Positions 14,223-26,809 of a stretch of DNA of 49,171 bases are shown here, piece by piece (within the stretch, counting starts at the first letter, position 1; every line of letters starts with the position of its first letter). Source of the stretch: Dissophora ornata (Eukaryota; Mortierellomycota; Mortierellomycetes; Mortierellales; Mortierellaceae); NCBI GenBank assembly GCA_025201705.1, contig MU616722.1, positions 1-49,171 on the forward strand, read 5' to 3'. The notes under the pieces were generated by a model that saw nothing but the letters and a program-made list of their open reading frames with translations, searched no databases and had not been told where the DNA came from. The position numbers and the translations under genes are program-made.

Positions 14223-16767
14223 ATGGCGAATATTGGCTGGGATGCAGGACGTGTTCACACCGCTCAGGTGCTGCCCCCGCAGCAGGACGACCACGCGCAG
14301 GCTTCGATGGATAGGATTCAGGAGATGTTCTACGCTTTCATCCAGCAGTTCCACATCAATGGCATTTACATTTACCGGTACGACTATTGTCTTGGGCGTC
14401 ATTATGCTCTTCCGATTCATTACGCTCTTCGCCTTGGCAATTACTAACTTCCAAGCTCCTTGTTCGTATAGTGATCAGCTGCGTCAGAACACAATGCTCA
14501 AACGCCACCTGCTGGAGGTTGATATGGGACACTTGATCTCGTACAACCAAGAGCTGGCCCACACATTGACTCAGAGGCCTACAGAACTACTGCCATTGGT
14601 ATGCGGATAAAATGCAACGAGCCCCGGCGCGCCAGGATATGCAAGACATCAGCATCACATTCGGGTACTAACTACATTCTTACCGTTGTCTTTGTGGCAT
14701 TACCACCATATAGTTCGAGAATGCCGTCCAACTTCACGCCAAGAGGATCTTGTACGCCAATTCGAACACGGAAGTGGAGGTGGATGACTATCAAGTGGCG
14801 TTGCACTCAAGTGCCAATATGATCAAGATCCGTCATCTCAATGTATGTACCTCGTGAAGTCAGTCATTAGTATATTATAACAACAGACGCAGGGCCACAG
14901 GAAGTTAACACGCTTATTTGTTTCTGTGTTGTTGTTTACGCTCTGAAACCTCAGGCCAACAGCATTTCAAAACTGATTCGCATCTCGGGTATCATCATTG
15001 CAGCATCGCCCCTGACTTCCAAGGCCACTGTGCTTCAGATCAGGTGCAAGACATGCTCAAAGTCGAAGCGACTTCCCATCCAAGCTGGCTTCTCCGGAGT
15101 CAGCATGCCCCGTACCTGTGATTTGTACGTGTCCAGATATTATTGTTGCTGTGATCATGGCAAGGGCATGTTTTCTAGGGATAAAGCGCTAACATATACG
15201 GGGTACATCTGTTATATTCGAAAGGAACGTGGATGCGGAGGCTAACCCTTCAGGATGCGGTATGGACCCATATGTTGTTGACCACGACAAGTCCAAGTGT
15301 GTGGACCAGCAAATTTTGAAGCTCCAAGAGTCGCCAGACGATGTTCCCGTGGGAGAGTTGCCTCGTCATGTCCTTTTGAGTGCCGACAGGGAGTTGACGA
15401 ACCGAGTCGTTCCTGGATCTAGAGCCACCATCATGGGTGTCTACTCTGTTTTCCAGACCAAACCAGGCGTACGTATTATAGAATTTTGACGGATATTGCA
15501 TCTCCTTTTGGCGGCAGGCATCGATAGCTAAACTCTTCTCGTTTTATAGAAAGGAAACAGCGCCATTGCTATCCGCACCCCTTATATCCGCGTTGTTGGA
15601 ATTAACACGGACACGGATGCCACAGGTCGCAAAAGGACATTCACAGATGAGGAGGAAGAGGAGTTTATCGCCATGTCCAGAGAGCCTGGTCTGTACCAAA
15701 AGTTTGCCAACAGTATTGCCCCTTCTATCTTTGGAAATCACGGTAAGCGCAACCAGGAGCAACCGAGGAACTTTGGAATACATTGTCGAAATTGTCTGGT
15801 GAATTGTAATTAAGCGTTTATATGTTATTGCAAATTCTAGATATCAAAAAGGCCATCTCGTGCTTGCTATTTGGAGGATCAAAAAATGTGTTGCCGGATG
15901 GAATGAAACTTCGTGGAGATATCAACGTGCTCTTGCTCGGTGACCCTGGTACAGCCAAATCACAGCTGCTGAAGTTTGTCGAAAAAGTCTCCCCTATCGC
16001 TGTATACACCTCAGGAAAGGGAAGTTCTGCGGCCGGTTTGACAGCCTCTGTCGTCCGGGAGCCCTCTACACGCGAGTTTTATCTAGAAGGAGGAGCGATG
16101 GTGCTCGCCGACGGAGGAGTGGTGTGTATCGATGAGTTTGACAAAATGAGGGATGAAGACAGAGTTGCGATTCACGAAGCCATGGAGCAACAGACAATCT
16201 CGATTGCGAAGGCCGGAATCACAACTATTCTCAACTCGAGGACATCCGTGCTTGCTGCTGCCAACCCAGTCTTTGGACGATACGATGATATGCGGTCGGC
16301 AGGAGAGAACATTGATTTCCAGACGACCATTTTGTCGCGTTTCGACATGATTTTTATTCTGAAGGACGAGCACAATGAGCGCAGGGATATGGTAATGGCA
16401 AGGCACGTCATGAACGTACACATGGACCGACCAAGTGAGACAGCTGCCAGTGAGATCAGCATCGAGAAGATGAAGAACTACATTAGCTATTGCAAAATGA
16501 AGTCTGCTCCACGCCTGACCAAGGAGGCAGCGGAGAAGCTGAGCAGCCACTTCGTCGGCATCCGATCAACTGTGGGCCATATGCAGGACGTAGAGGGTGT
16601 CAGGACATCGATCCCGATTACTGTCCGTCAATTGGAGGCCATTATTCGTATCTCGGAATCATTGGCTAAGATGACGCTCTCACCTCGTGCGACTGAGGAG
16701 CATGTCGATGAAGCTATCCGTCTGTTCAAGTTCTCAACCATGGACGCTGTCAATGCCGGTACAAGTA

Positions 16768-16804
<37 letters not shown>

Positions 16805-17123
16805 CGATTCTCCGAGGATCTCAGTGTGGGTAGTCAAACCAGACAGCAAGAAAATTTACTCATATTTTTTCTCTTTCGTATTGCACTATATAGTGGACGG
16901 CCAGAGTCGTCAGCAGGGCGCAGTGGAGGTGCGTCATGTGGAAGATGCGATCCGCCGTCGTTTGGCGATTGGATCGCAGATTCCTACAGCGATTCTGATC
17001 CGCGAACTCGAGTCACAGGGATATAACTCGCGCAACGTTGAGAGGGCGATCTTTATGCTTGAGCGACAGGAGGTGCTGCAGTACACAAATATGCGCAAGA
17101 GCGTTCGTCGCCAACGCGTTTAG
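14223..17123 (+). CDS. MCM5: MCM5, subunit of the MCM2-7 replicative helicase
   Basis: Eight exons join in phase: 14223-14377, 14472-14598, 14714-14842, 14955-15124, 15225-15468, 15550-15742, 15841-16764 and 16894-17123, giving 723 residues, close to the usual length. Seen: the zinc-ribbon start RCKTCSK, the MCM box with Walker [10 protein letters not shown] (about 373-381), Walker [10 protein letters not shown] (about 435-442), the arginine finger LSRFDMIF (R506) and a C-terminal winged-helix segment. [21 protein letters not shown] is split by intron 4. MCM5 sits at the MCM2-MCM5 gate of the licensing complex in the nucleus. The last intron begins GTAAG followed by 35 T, an unusual donor context. 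Confidence 0.96.
16770..16804 (+). repeat. T35 tract at the 5' end of MCM5 intron 7
   Basis: The intron starts at 16765 and the 35-T run begins five bases later, on the coding strand. The run is much longer than ordinary polypyrimidine tracts and lies at the donor end rather than the acceptor end. Confidence 0.85.
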
Positions 17124-17532
17124 TGGGTGTTCCAGCTGCATAGTATTTCAGAGAGAAGACATCTATAAAATAATAATCGCCTGAGTGTTTTGGATGGTTG
17201 TTGCTCTGATTGTTGAAAGGATTGAAGGATCGCGGGATGCAGATACCCCTTAACACCCAGCGTCTGTAAGCTCCGTGCGTGTGTGTGTCGCCAGGACAGA
17301 GGGCCAGGGACAAATCTAAAGGGCAACTGGGAACTGTTGTTGCAACTGTCTCTGTTTCGTCCACGCACCCTCCTTTTTATTTCATTCTCGATCACTTTCT
17401 CATCATCACCATCACGGGAGAATAGACACAGATCACCACTCACTATCGTCACAGGACATCCACAACAGCTGTTCACCGGACAGACAGAACGAAAAGACAG
17501 AACAAAAAAAACACCAGCCAAAGAACGTCAAC
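17124..17532. other. MCM5 3' region and lectin promoter
   Basis: Spacer of 409 bases holding the MCM5 3' end and the leader of the lectin gene. The last 60 bases are A-rich. No coding frame or named motif is supported. Confidence 0.4.
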
Positions 17533-19287
17533 ATGGGAAAAGGTTTCTTTTCGAGGCTCCTGATGGGAGTCGCTCTTCTCTCTGCCGCAGCCATCGTCAG
17601 AGCGCAGGATGACAATGTTCATCCCCTCCGCACGCATTCCATCTACATGCCATATATTGGTGAGTGCTTTTCTCTTCCCGCTCTTCTTTCCATGTTCTGT
17701 TCACTTGCTCTCTCCTCGGACTTTTCATGGGACTCGTGCGTTCATGAAACACGGGGGCAAGATGCTTCAGGATGCAGCGAAATAAACCTCCAAACTCGCG
17801 TCAGCCCGCATTTCCGCGGGAGGTAGTCCTGCTTAAGTATTACGCGACAAAGAAGAACAATTGGGAACCGTTTTTGCCTCCACAAAAAAAAAAAGCTTTG
17901 ATCAGTTTTTACTATTATTGTTTTGTGCTACTGCATAGCTACTTCACATAGAAGGAGCCTTTTAAGTTGTGCACTTGTACCTGGGGCTTGAGTCGATATT
18001 TTGTACTAACTCGTCTGTGGCTGTCGTCTTCTGCCTGTGTATCTGTAGATCAGGATCTCCAGAATCGCTGGTTCGACTTTGGAGGTGATGCGCTCATCAA
18101 CACCAACAAGCACATCCGCTTGACTCAGGACATGCCCTCGCAGACCGGATATCTCTGGAGTCGTCTCGTAAGTGAACAGAATAATTATGCCAAGGAAACA
18201 ACTTCAACGTGCACGCGACCAAGAAACCCTGATCGATCTTCAATTTGTGACATCATCTCCGTGCGTCTGTAATGTTTTGTGCAGCCTATCACGTCGTCCA
18301 ACTTCCAGATCGAGTTCGAGTTCAAGGTGGATGGCAAAGGTGACGGCCTTTTTGGCGATGGATTCGCCGTCTGGCTGACCAAGGAGCGGGGCGAGATGGG
18401 ACCTGTCTTTGGAAACCGCGACAATTTCGAGGGCCTGGGTATCTTTTTTGATACATATGCCAACTCCCGGCAATCGGTACGCGTCCCCCCTTTTTTTTAT
18501 TCAAGGTCCCTACTCTATGCTTTGCACGGAAACCGCTACTATAAGCCTAACTGCGGTTTACAATCTGTGCTCCTTTTGTTTCCACAAAATCGCAGCACTC
18601 ATTCCCCTACGTTATGGCAATGATGGGTGATGGCCAAACAAGCTATGATGGTGCACATGATGGTCAAGCTAACAGCATTGGATCCTGTGAGTCGGACTTC
18701 CGTGGCAAGCTTATCCCTACCAGGGGTAGAATCATTTACTATCGCGAGAGCAGTACCTTAATTGTACGTGATGTTCTGCTTTGTTGTATTCGGCGATGAA
18801 TATTCAAACATTGGAGAGTGGAGCCAATATTGAAACTCTTTTTTTTTTTTTTAGCTCAAGCTCCAGACAATGGCATGGGACCAGTGGGATGATTGCTTCA
18901 CTTTGACGGATATCAAGCTGCCCACGATTTCGTACCTCGGCTTCACTTCCGTCACTGGCGAGGTCCATGATAATCACGACATTATTTCTGTCACTACGAA
19001 CACGATGACCAAGAGCGACATTACCACCAAGGTATAAAATATACGAGTGACAATGAAGAAGACCGAGGGATACTGTAACACTTTGTCAGCAAACGATAAA
19101 CCCGAGTATTAACTTTTTTTTTGTGTTCTTTTTGTTCCATCAGCAGAGAAACAACAACACGCCACCTCCACAGAAGAAGACGGGTGTGATGTGGTACCTC
19201 AAATTCCTGGCAGCCTGTGCTGTGTTTGTTGCCCTGGTCATGGCATTCAGACTGTCCAAGGGCAGCAACAACAATAAGCGATTCTAA
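17533..19287 (+). CDS. L-type lectin cargo receptor (VIP36 / LMAN2 type)
   Basis: Six exons join in phase: 17533-17659, 18049-18167, 18285-18476, 18596-18763, 18855-19031 and 19144-19287, giving 308 residues. A signal peptide (about 1-25, with a hydrophobic LLMGVALLSAAA core) leads to a legume-lectin-like domain. Conserved pieces are DGFAVWLTKE, LGIFFDTYAN (metal and mannose ligands), a Cys pair in the CESDFRGK and DDCFTL region, and YLGFTSVTGE. A C-terminal transmembrane helix (KFLAACAVFVALVMAF) is followed by a short cytosolic tail ending KRF, like the VIP36 tail. The family ferries high-mannose glycoproteins between ER and Golgi. The last acceptor is CAGCAG, so two isoforms differing by one Gln are possible. 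EMP47-like or ERGIC-53-like assignment is less likely because there is no coiled-coil stalk. Confidence 0.9.
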
Positions 19288-19488
19288 GAGACGCGACATA
19301 ACCACAGACACACAGAGCGCTAGCGTAAATTGTTACAGTCCGACTTTATTCCCTTAAATAACAGGAAAGCAGGGGTTTTTCAAATGAAAACAGAAGGAAG
19401 GGAGAAAATAATGTACAAATTGAATAGGGAATGGATGCAGCAAGGAAGGAATAGTAGGGGAGGTGCTGTACTACATGACGCGAAGCAC

Positions 19489-20842
19489 TTAGAAGTCGGC
19501 GTCGAGGGTGAAGGTGTTGTGGGCGGCCTTGTCGGCAGAAGTGGCAGACATGACACCAGCCTTCTGGTAATCTGAGACACGCTTCTCAAAGAAGTTGGTC
19601 TTGCCCTGGAGCGAGATCAAGTCCATAAAGTCGAAGGGGTTCTCGACATTGTAGTGCTTGCTGTTGCCCAAAGCAACCAGCAAACGGTCAGCGACAAACT
19701 CGATGTACTGCTTCATCAGCTTGGCGTTCATGCCAATCAACATGACAGGCAGAGCATCCGTCAAGAACTCTTGCTCGATCGCGACGGCTTCTGTAATGAT
19801 GGACTTGACACGCTCCTGATCGGGGCGCTGTCTCATGAGGGAGAAGAGCAAGCAGGCGAAATCAGTGTGGAGACCCTCGTCACGGGAGATCAACTCGTTC
19901 GAGAAGGTCAAGCCAGGCATGAGACCACGCTTCTTGAGCCAGAAGATTGAGGCGAAGGAACCAGAGAAGAAGATACCCTCAACGGCAGCAAAAGCGATGA
20001 GACGTTCAGCAAAAGTCGAGTTCTGGTCAGAGATCCACTTCATAGCCCAGGCAGCCTTCTTGCGGATGCAGGGGACTAAAGAGGATGAAGAGCAGAGGGC
20101 ATGTTGGTTAATACATGTTTTGAGTGTGATGACAAATTTCAGGTACGTGTACGAAGAAAAAAAAAATTAAAGACGCGACATCGATCACAACACAAGCCAT
20201 GTTGTGATTTTTTGGTCGCGTTTTGAAAAAAAAAAAAAACAATAATACAACAATGATGAAGACTAAAGAACTGAAGAGCCATTGAGAGGGACACAAAGGG
20301 GATCAAGCACTAACAACATGACATGAAGGGCTAGTGAAATAAACAAACAACTTACTGGTCTCAATCGCGTCAAAGAGGTGGTCGCGTTTCTCAGGCTCCT
20401 TGACGTAGGTGTCAATCAAGAGCGAGTACATTTCTGAATGCACATTCTCAATCATGATCTGGAAACCGTAGAAGCATCTTGCCTCAGGGATCTGGACCTC
20501 ATTCGAGAAGCGCTCCAACAGGTTCTCGTTGACGATTCCGTCACTGGCAGCAAAGAAGGCCAAGACGTGAGAGATGAAGAATCGCTCATCCTCAGAGAGA
20601 CGGTTCTCCCAATCGTGCATGTCCTTGGAGAGATCGACCTCTTCAGCGGTCCAGAATGAGGCCTCGGCCTTCTTGTACATCTGCCAGACCTCATGGAACT
20701 TGATGGGGAAGAGGACGAAGCGGCGGGGGTTGGGCTTGAGAAGTGGCTCGTCTTGCTCCGAGACCTTCATGTCATTCAACTTGGAGGCCAGAGAGGACGC
20801 AATCTGGAGATCGGCGTCTTGGGTCTTGGAGGTGGAAGTCAT
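19489..20842 (-). CDS. RNR2: Ribonucleotide reductase small subunit (R2)
   Basis: Two minus-strand exons (20842-20356 and 20075-19489) join in phase 1 to give 357 residues. Iron ligands are visible: D70 in WTAEEVDL, E132 and H135 in [10 protein letters not shown], with radical tyrosine Y139, and in the second exon [11 protein letters not shown], then E and H of SRDEGLH. The C-terminus FTLDADF is the tail that docks on the large subunit. R2 makes the tyrosyl radical needed to reduce ribonucleoside diphosphates, the rate-limiting step of dNTP supply. The N-terminus is shorter than in animals. The 280-base intron carries sense-strand T runs. It is divergent from PRP16; see the MluI box at 21064. 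Confidence 0.96.
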
Positions 20843-22156
20843 TGTTGGAATGGGCTGTGTGGTAGTAGAAGGGTGGAGAAACTGTGCGTGTGTGGGTATA
20901 GAGGAAGGTGAGAAGAGGATGGCTATTTGTCTAAAAGAGGATATATGAAAGAGAAGAAAGAGATGAGCTTGCGGATGTTGATTTTTATAGACGAGAAAGA
21001 CGCGCCTCTGGGAGTTAAGAGCAGAAGGTAAACAATCCTTGGGGAGACACGAACAATTACAAAACGCGTTCGAAATAAGTTAACTTGGGACGCAGGTAAC
21101 CAAGCGATAATTACAAAAAGGAGTGGGAGTGACAATTAGTCCCGAAAAGGAAGGTCGTCACAATGGGTTTGTCAAACGAGCCTTCCCGCCAAAATAAATA
21201 CAGGTTTAAAAGTACAAATAGACTGACTAAAAGAAAGAGTGAATGGTGGCAGAGCGACAGTAGCGACGAGGGCAGAACGATGCGGTAGTGATGGAGTATA
21301 TAACTGTCGGATTCTTGGGACTCAAAGGGTGTGAGCACACTCTTGTACAGCAAATGCTGCCCCGGGTAGCGTAGTTGTTCTGCCACTCGGAAAGTCATTT
21401 GTGGTGCTGTACTCACCTCCTGTAGGTCTGAGGTTGCTGAAGAAAGTTGTTGCTATGCAATGTGTGGTGTGGCTTGACTGGAATAGATTCATGCGTCCTT
21501 GGATGGGAGGGCTGATTAATAGAGAAGGGCGCAATGCATGAGGTGACAGGAAAGAGAGTTGTTGCTAACCCAGTCGCCCCTCGGGAAACTTCAAAACAGA
21601 TCAGTGGTGGTGGCTTTTCGCAGCGTCTTTGTCACCCGATTCGCTGCCAATTTCCTTTTTAGTATGCGTCCTTTGACCTTTCAGACGGCGACAGAAAAGC
21701 AGTGCTGGCGCTTGCAACATGGTGCTTGGTAAGTTGTCTTTGAGAGGAAGGGACTAAAGATGTCTAGGCAAATCGATGGCATGCATCATGCTCAGTGGAG
21801 GCCAGATATCCTACCTGCCCGGCTATCTTTTTTCGATCCACTTTCTAGCGAAGACATTGTGGGTGAATGGGCCTCGATACTGAAATCCTTCGCAGTCTAC
21901 TTGCAAACATTTGCCATGCGGGTGGAAGGCGGGCATGTAATCTCCAAGACTGGAAGGACTGATCATTCACCACCAAACATTCCAATATCGGATTTGGGTG
22001 TAAAGCAGTCCGTGGTCAATGTTTAACTTTGAACGCATTTCAAGTTAACGAGGCGCGTAAGCCACTATACCATCCATCCACCCATTAAACGTCTGCGCCT
22101 TCCTCCATTCGACATTTCTCGACATCCTACCCTCCTCCTCGTCTCTTTTGTGCGTC
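20843..22156. other. Divergent promoter region RNR2 / PRP16
   Basis: This 1.3-kb region has no convincing coding frame. It carries one MluI-type box (21064-21069) and GACGCGC near 20999, both nearer RNR2. ATGGTGCTTGGTAAGT near 21719 looks like a short exon with a donor, which could be an untranslated leader exon of PRP16, but nothing downstream confirms it. Confidence 0.4.
21064..21069. promoter_or_regulatory. ACGCGT (MluI cell-cycle box) upstream of RNR2
   Basis: A perfect palindromic ACGCGT lies 222 bases upstream of the RNR2 start codon. In other fungi this motif binds MBF and drives G1/S expression of RNR and MCM genes. Here the function is inferred; a single 6-mer can occur by chance. 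Confidence 0.4.
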
Positions 22157-25100
22157 ATGTCTGACTTGGAGCATGAAATAGCTATTGATCTTTCACGGGC
22201 CTTGAATCTCGTCAATGCCAATGATCTCCTTGCAAGACAAGTCATTCAGATTGCAAGGAATCATAAGCAAGTCCAAGGTTTCGTCAAAGGCAAGTTCGAC
22301 TGTCCTTAATGCAACTCCCAAAGCCCGCCTTCTTTTGTCTGACATTCATATGTGCTGACAGTATCTGAAATTGGATGTTTTCTCGGATATAGCCTGCGCA
22401 GCTTTTGGCAAGTTCAAGGACGAGTTTCTGTTCGATGTCTACACAAAAATCCAAACTCACGATCGCGAGTATGGCGTCAGCGGTCCCTCGATATCAGGAG
22501 ACTCTGGATCAAGACCCATGGCAAGAACCTCCAATGGCAAACAGGACGATTCTAAGAGCAAGGAGTCCTCCGTCGCCATGTCTAATTTTGTACGCTCCTA
22601 CGGCGAAGATGAGGCACCAGCACCAGTCTTGCCAGGAGGATTGATCAAAAAAGCAAAGCCTGCTGGGGATGATCGGCATGTTTTCAAGACCCCATCAGTA
22701 CCTGTGGGCGTCTCTCGCTTGGGTCTTGATAAGTTAGCAAAGGAGAAACGGGAGGAGCGGGAACTCGCTGCAGCAAAGCAACAGGCGGATGCCAAAAGGA
22801 TCAAGTTGCAGGTCGAGGATGAATGGAAGGACGGCGACAGTCATCCAGAGAGGGAAGGGGAGACTAAGGACGTGGAAATGAAAGAAAAGGATTCATCATC
22901 AGAGAAGAATTCGAGCAGGCGGACTGTTCAGCCGCAGTATCGCACCAAGCGTATGGAGACACCCTCACACCCTGGTGGTGTGAGTCAAGATGCACTGCGA
23001 CGTGCAGAGGAAAGAAGGCAGCGTGACAGAGCCAGAGGTGGATTACATGACAGGCCGCAGGATGGTCGCGATCGTGACAGAGATCGCGACGATGACCGGA
23101 GCCGAGACAGGGATAGATACGGTCGCGGCGATTCAAGATCCAGAGATAGGGACTGGGACCGCGATCGATCAAGGAGTGATTCTGGAAGTGACCGAGATCG
23201 CTACCGGTCAAGTGATAGGAATGATAGAGATCGCCGAGATGATAGGGACAGAGATCGACGGGATGATGGAGACAGGAGACCGACAGAGAGACGCGATGAT
23301 CGATTTCGGGAACCTTCCACGCCTCGGAGAAGTGAATTCTCAGAGCCAAAAAGTCAGCGTCCAAATAGGAGTGAGTGGGATGCAACTCCTTCTAGGTCAA
23401 GCCGCAACACTGACAGCGTTTTGTATGGTGGACTGACCCCACGGAGAGGTAAGCAGATCAAAAGGATTTCTCGTATTTCAATGATCTTCTACAACAAGTA
23501 ATCTCTAACGCTTTATCTAACAGATTATAGACCACCTACACAAAGCCGCGGCACATCCGACTGGGACACGGTCACGCCGCGCGTGTCTTCATCAGCTTAC
23601 GACGACAGAATAGACAACTTCCCGGATGAGAGCTTTGAAGATATGCCCGACAAGGACGAATGGGAAAGTGAACAGCGTCAAGTCGACCGTGAGTGGTATA
23701 GCATGGAGGAAACGGGGGGAGCCATGGATGATATTCACAACCCGTTCGCAGATTACGAGGAACATGATGCCAAGAAAGAGGAAGAGCTTGAAAAGAAAGC
23801 CATGAAAAAGATCTCTGCCCGTCAGGCGCAGTACAACAAGGATAACGAGATGTGGGAGACCAATCGAATGCTGACCTCGGGTGTGTTCCAGCGCAAAGAG
23901 GTCGACACCGATTTTGACGATGACGCTGAGGCTAGAGTTCATTTGCTAGTGCATGACATCAAACCTCCATTCCTGGATGGACGAGTTGTCTTTACGAAAC
24001 AGATTGAGGCTGTGCAGTCAGTCAAAGATCCCACCTCTGACATGGCTATCTTTTCGAGGAAGGGCAGTGCTCTTGTTCGAGAAAAGCGTGAGCAGGCTGA
24101 GCGCCTGAAGGCAGCGCCAAAATTCCAGGTAGCAGGAACAGCACTAGGAAACGTGATGGGATTGGAGAATCCGGAGGATAAGGCCAATGCCGAGGCAGCG
24201 GAGGCAGCGTCGAAGATCAAAGAGTTGAACGATGAAGATGACAACATGGATGGCAAGGGCGATTCACAGTTTGCATCCCATCTCAAAAAGTCGGAAGCTG
24301 CCAGTGCCTTTGCTAAATCAAAAACAATTAAGGAACAGCGAGAATACTTACCCGCGTTTGCGGTCCGGGAGGAGCTCATGCGGGTCATCCGGGACAACCA
24401 AGTAATTATTGTCGTAGGAGAGACTGGCTCAGGAAAGACGACGCAATTGACGCAGTTCCTACACGAGGATGGGTACAGCACCTTTGGAATGATCGGATGC
24501 ACGCAACCTCGTCGCGTGGCTGCCATGTCAGTCGCTCGTCGTGTCGCAGAGGAGGTCGGTTGCGAGCTAGGAACAACTGTAGGATATGCTATTCGATTCG
24601 AAGACGTTACCTCGAAAGACACAGTCATCAAATACATGACGGATGGTGTGTTACTCCGAGAGTCGATTCGAGAGGGCGAGTTGGACCATTACAGTGTCAT
24701 CATCATGGACGAGGCTCACGAGCGATCTCTCAACACCGATGTTTTGATGGGTCTTATGAAGAAGATCTTGGCCCGGCGTCGCGATTTGAAGTTGATTGTC
24801 ACCTCAGCGACGATGAATGCAGACAAGGTAATCATTCTTTTTATTTACTCGACGAGCTACGCACTGTGAGAAATAACGAATATTAACAACGTTTGCTCAT
24901 GCCATGCACTAGTTCTCTTCATTTTACGGAAACGCTGCGACGTTCACCATTCCTGGACGCACCTTCCCTGTCGACGTTATGTTTAGCAAGGTGCCTTGCG
25001 AGGACTATGTCGACAGTGCTGTTAAGCAAGTCTTGGCCATCCATCTTGGCCAACCGGCAGGAGATATTCTGGTTTTCATGACCGGTCAAGAAGATATCGA

Positions 25101-26538
25101 AATTACATGCCAGGTGGTCAGCGAGCGACTTGCGCAGATCGACAACGCGCCACCGCTATCAGTTCTGCCCATCTACTCTCAGATGCCAGCAGACTTGCAA
25201 GCCAAGATTTTCGAACCGGGTGAGAACAACGCTCGCAAGTGTATTGTTGCCACCAACATTGGAGAGACTTCGCTTACAATCGACGGTATCCTCTATGTCG
25301 TCGATGCGGGCTATGTAAAGCTCAAGGTCTTCAATCCCAAGATTGGTATGGATTCGTTGCAGATAACACCCATTTCTCAAGCCAATGCCAACCAGCGGTC
25401 AGGTCGTGCAGGAAGAACAGGGCCTGGAACATCATGGCGATTGTACACAGAGCAAGCATTTGTTTATGAGATGTTTATCAACCCGATTCCGGAAATTCAG
25501 CGCACCAATTTGTCGACAGTTGTTTTGCAGCTCAAGTCCTTGAATGTCAAGAACTTGCTTGCGTTTGATTTCATGGACCCGCCTCCACAGGACAACTTGC
25601 TCAACTCGATGTATCAGCTTTGGATCCAAGGAGCGTTAGATAACACGGGAGAGTTGACACCGATGGGTAAAAAAATGGCAGTTTTCCCTACAGAACCCTC
25701 GTTGGCCAAGATGTTGATCGTAGCAGTCGATATGGGCTGCACAGCCGAGATCGTGACAATCGTGTCCATGTTGTCGGTTCCAACTGTCTTTTACCGACCC
25801 AAGGAGCGACTGGAGGAATCGGATGCCGCGAGAGAAAAATTTTTCGTGCCTGAGAGTGATCACTTGACACTATTGAATGTCTACACACAATGGCGATCGA
25901 ATGGATACCGGGACGATTGGTGTTTGAAGCACTTTGTGCAACCCAAGGCAATGCGCAAGGCTCGCGAAGTCCGCTCGCAGCTCATGGACATGATGAAATC
26001 TGAGAATATGCCTTATATATCCTGCAACACAGACTGGGACGTTATCCGCAAGTGCGTTTGCTCTGCATATTTCCACCAGGCTGGAAGAATCAAGGCCCTG
26101 GGTGAATATGTCAACTGTCGAACGGGTATGCCCTGCCACTTGCATCCGACGTCAGCCCTTTATGGACTGGGATATAATCCCGACTATATTGTCTACCACG
26201 AGCTGGTCATGACCTCCAAGGAATACATGCAATGCGTCACCTCAGTCGACCCGCACTGGCTGGCAGAACTGGGACCGATGTTCTACTCGGTCAAGGAGAA
26301 ATCATACACGCACCGCGAGAAGCGCGCGGCGACTAAGGCTGAGGAAGCCAAGATGGCGCTGGAGATGGATTTGAAGGAGACGAGAGAGAAGGAAGAGCGA
26401 GAAACCGCCGCAGCCGCAGCTGCAGCTGCAGAGGACGCAAAAGTCGGTGGGTCAGCTGCTGAGGCGAGGTTCCGGATCGCGACGCCTGGGTTCAGGGCAC
26501 CAGGAACACCCCTACGGAAGCGAAGATTGGGCATATAG
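22157..26538 (+). CDS. PRP16: Pre-mRNA splicing DEAH-box ATPase PRP16 (DHX38)
   Basis: Four exons: 22157-22289, 22393-23448, 23524-24827 and 24913-26538, giving 1372 residues. Intron 1 has no usable GT donor in a strong context. AAAG|GCAAGT is an excellent GC donor and is in phase with acceptors at 22392 (TAG) and 22401 (CAG), the second giving 1369 residues. The N-terminal half holds the PRP16 signature near [11 protein letters not shown], then an Arg/Asp-repeat (RD/RS-like) region at about bases 23060-23320, then [15 protein letters not shown]. The helicase core has motif [11 protein letters not shown], Ia TQPRR, II DEAH, III SAT and [14 protein letters not shown], followed by winged-helix, ratchet and OB regions. 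PRP16 remodels the spliceosome after the first catalytic step. Confidence 0.93.
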
Positions 26539-26809
26539 AAGTCGTGTATGTAGAACAATATAATAATTGTACACTACCCTTGTGGCAAGGCAGAATGGCT
26601 TTTGATGTTTTGTCGCACGCGTTTAGTTTAAAGTGATAGGAAAACTCGTGTATTCGTATTCTAGAGATTACTGTCTACACAGACTCTGTTGGTTCTCAAG
26701 CGACGGCTGAGCAGATCATTTTGTACTGAATGCGTCTCACTATACACATCAATAGCACGGAGATGCTTCAAACCTCTTAGGTGACCCAACCCATGGTCTA
26801 GATGAAAAG

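Noticed and set aside
23592..24637. Long antisense open frames across PRP16
   Set aside because: They are shadows of the real exon; the sense strand carries all helicase motifs.
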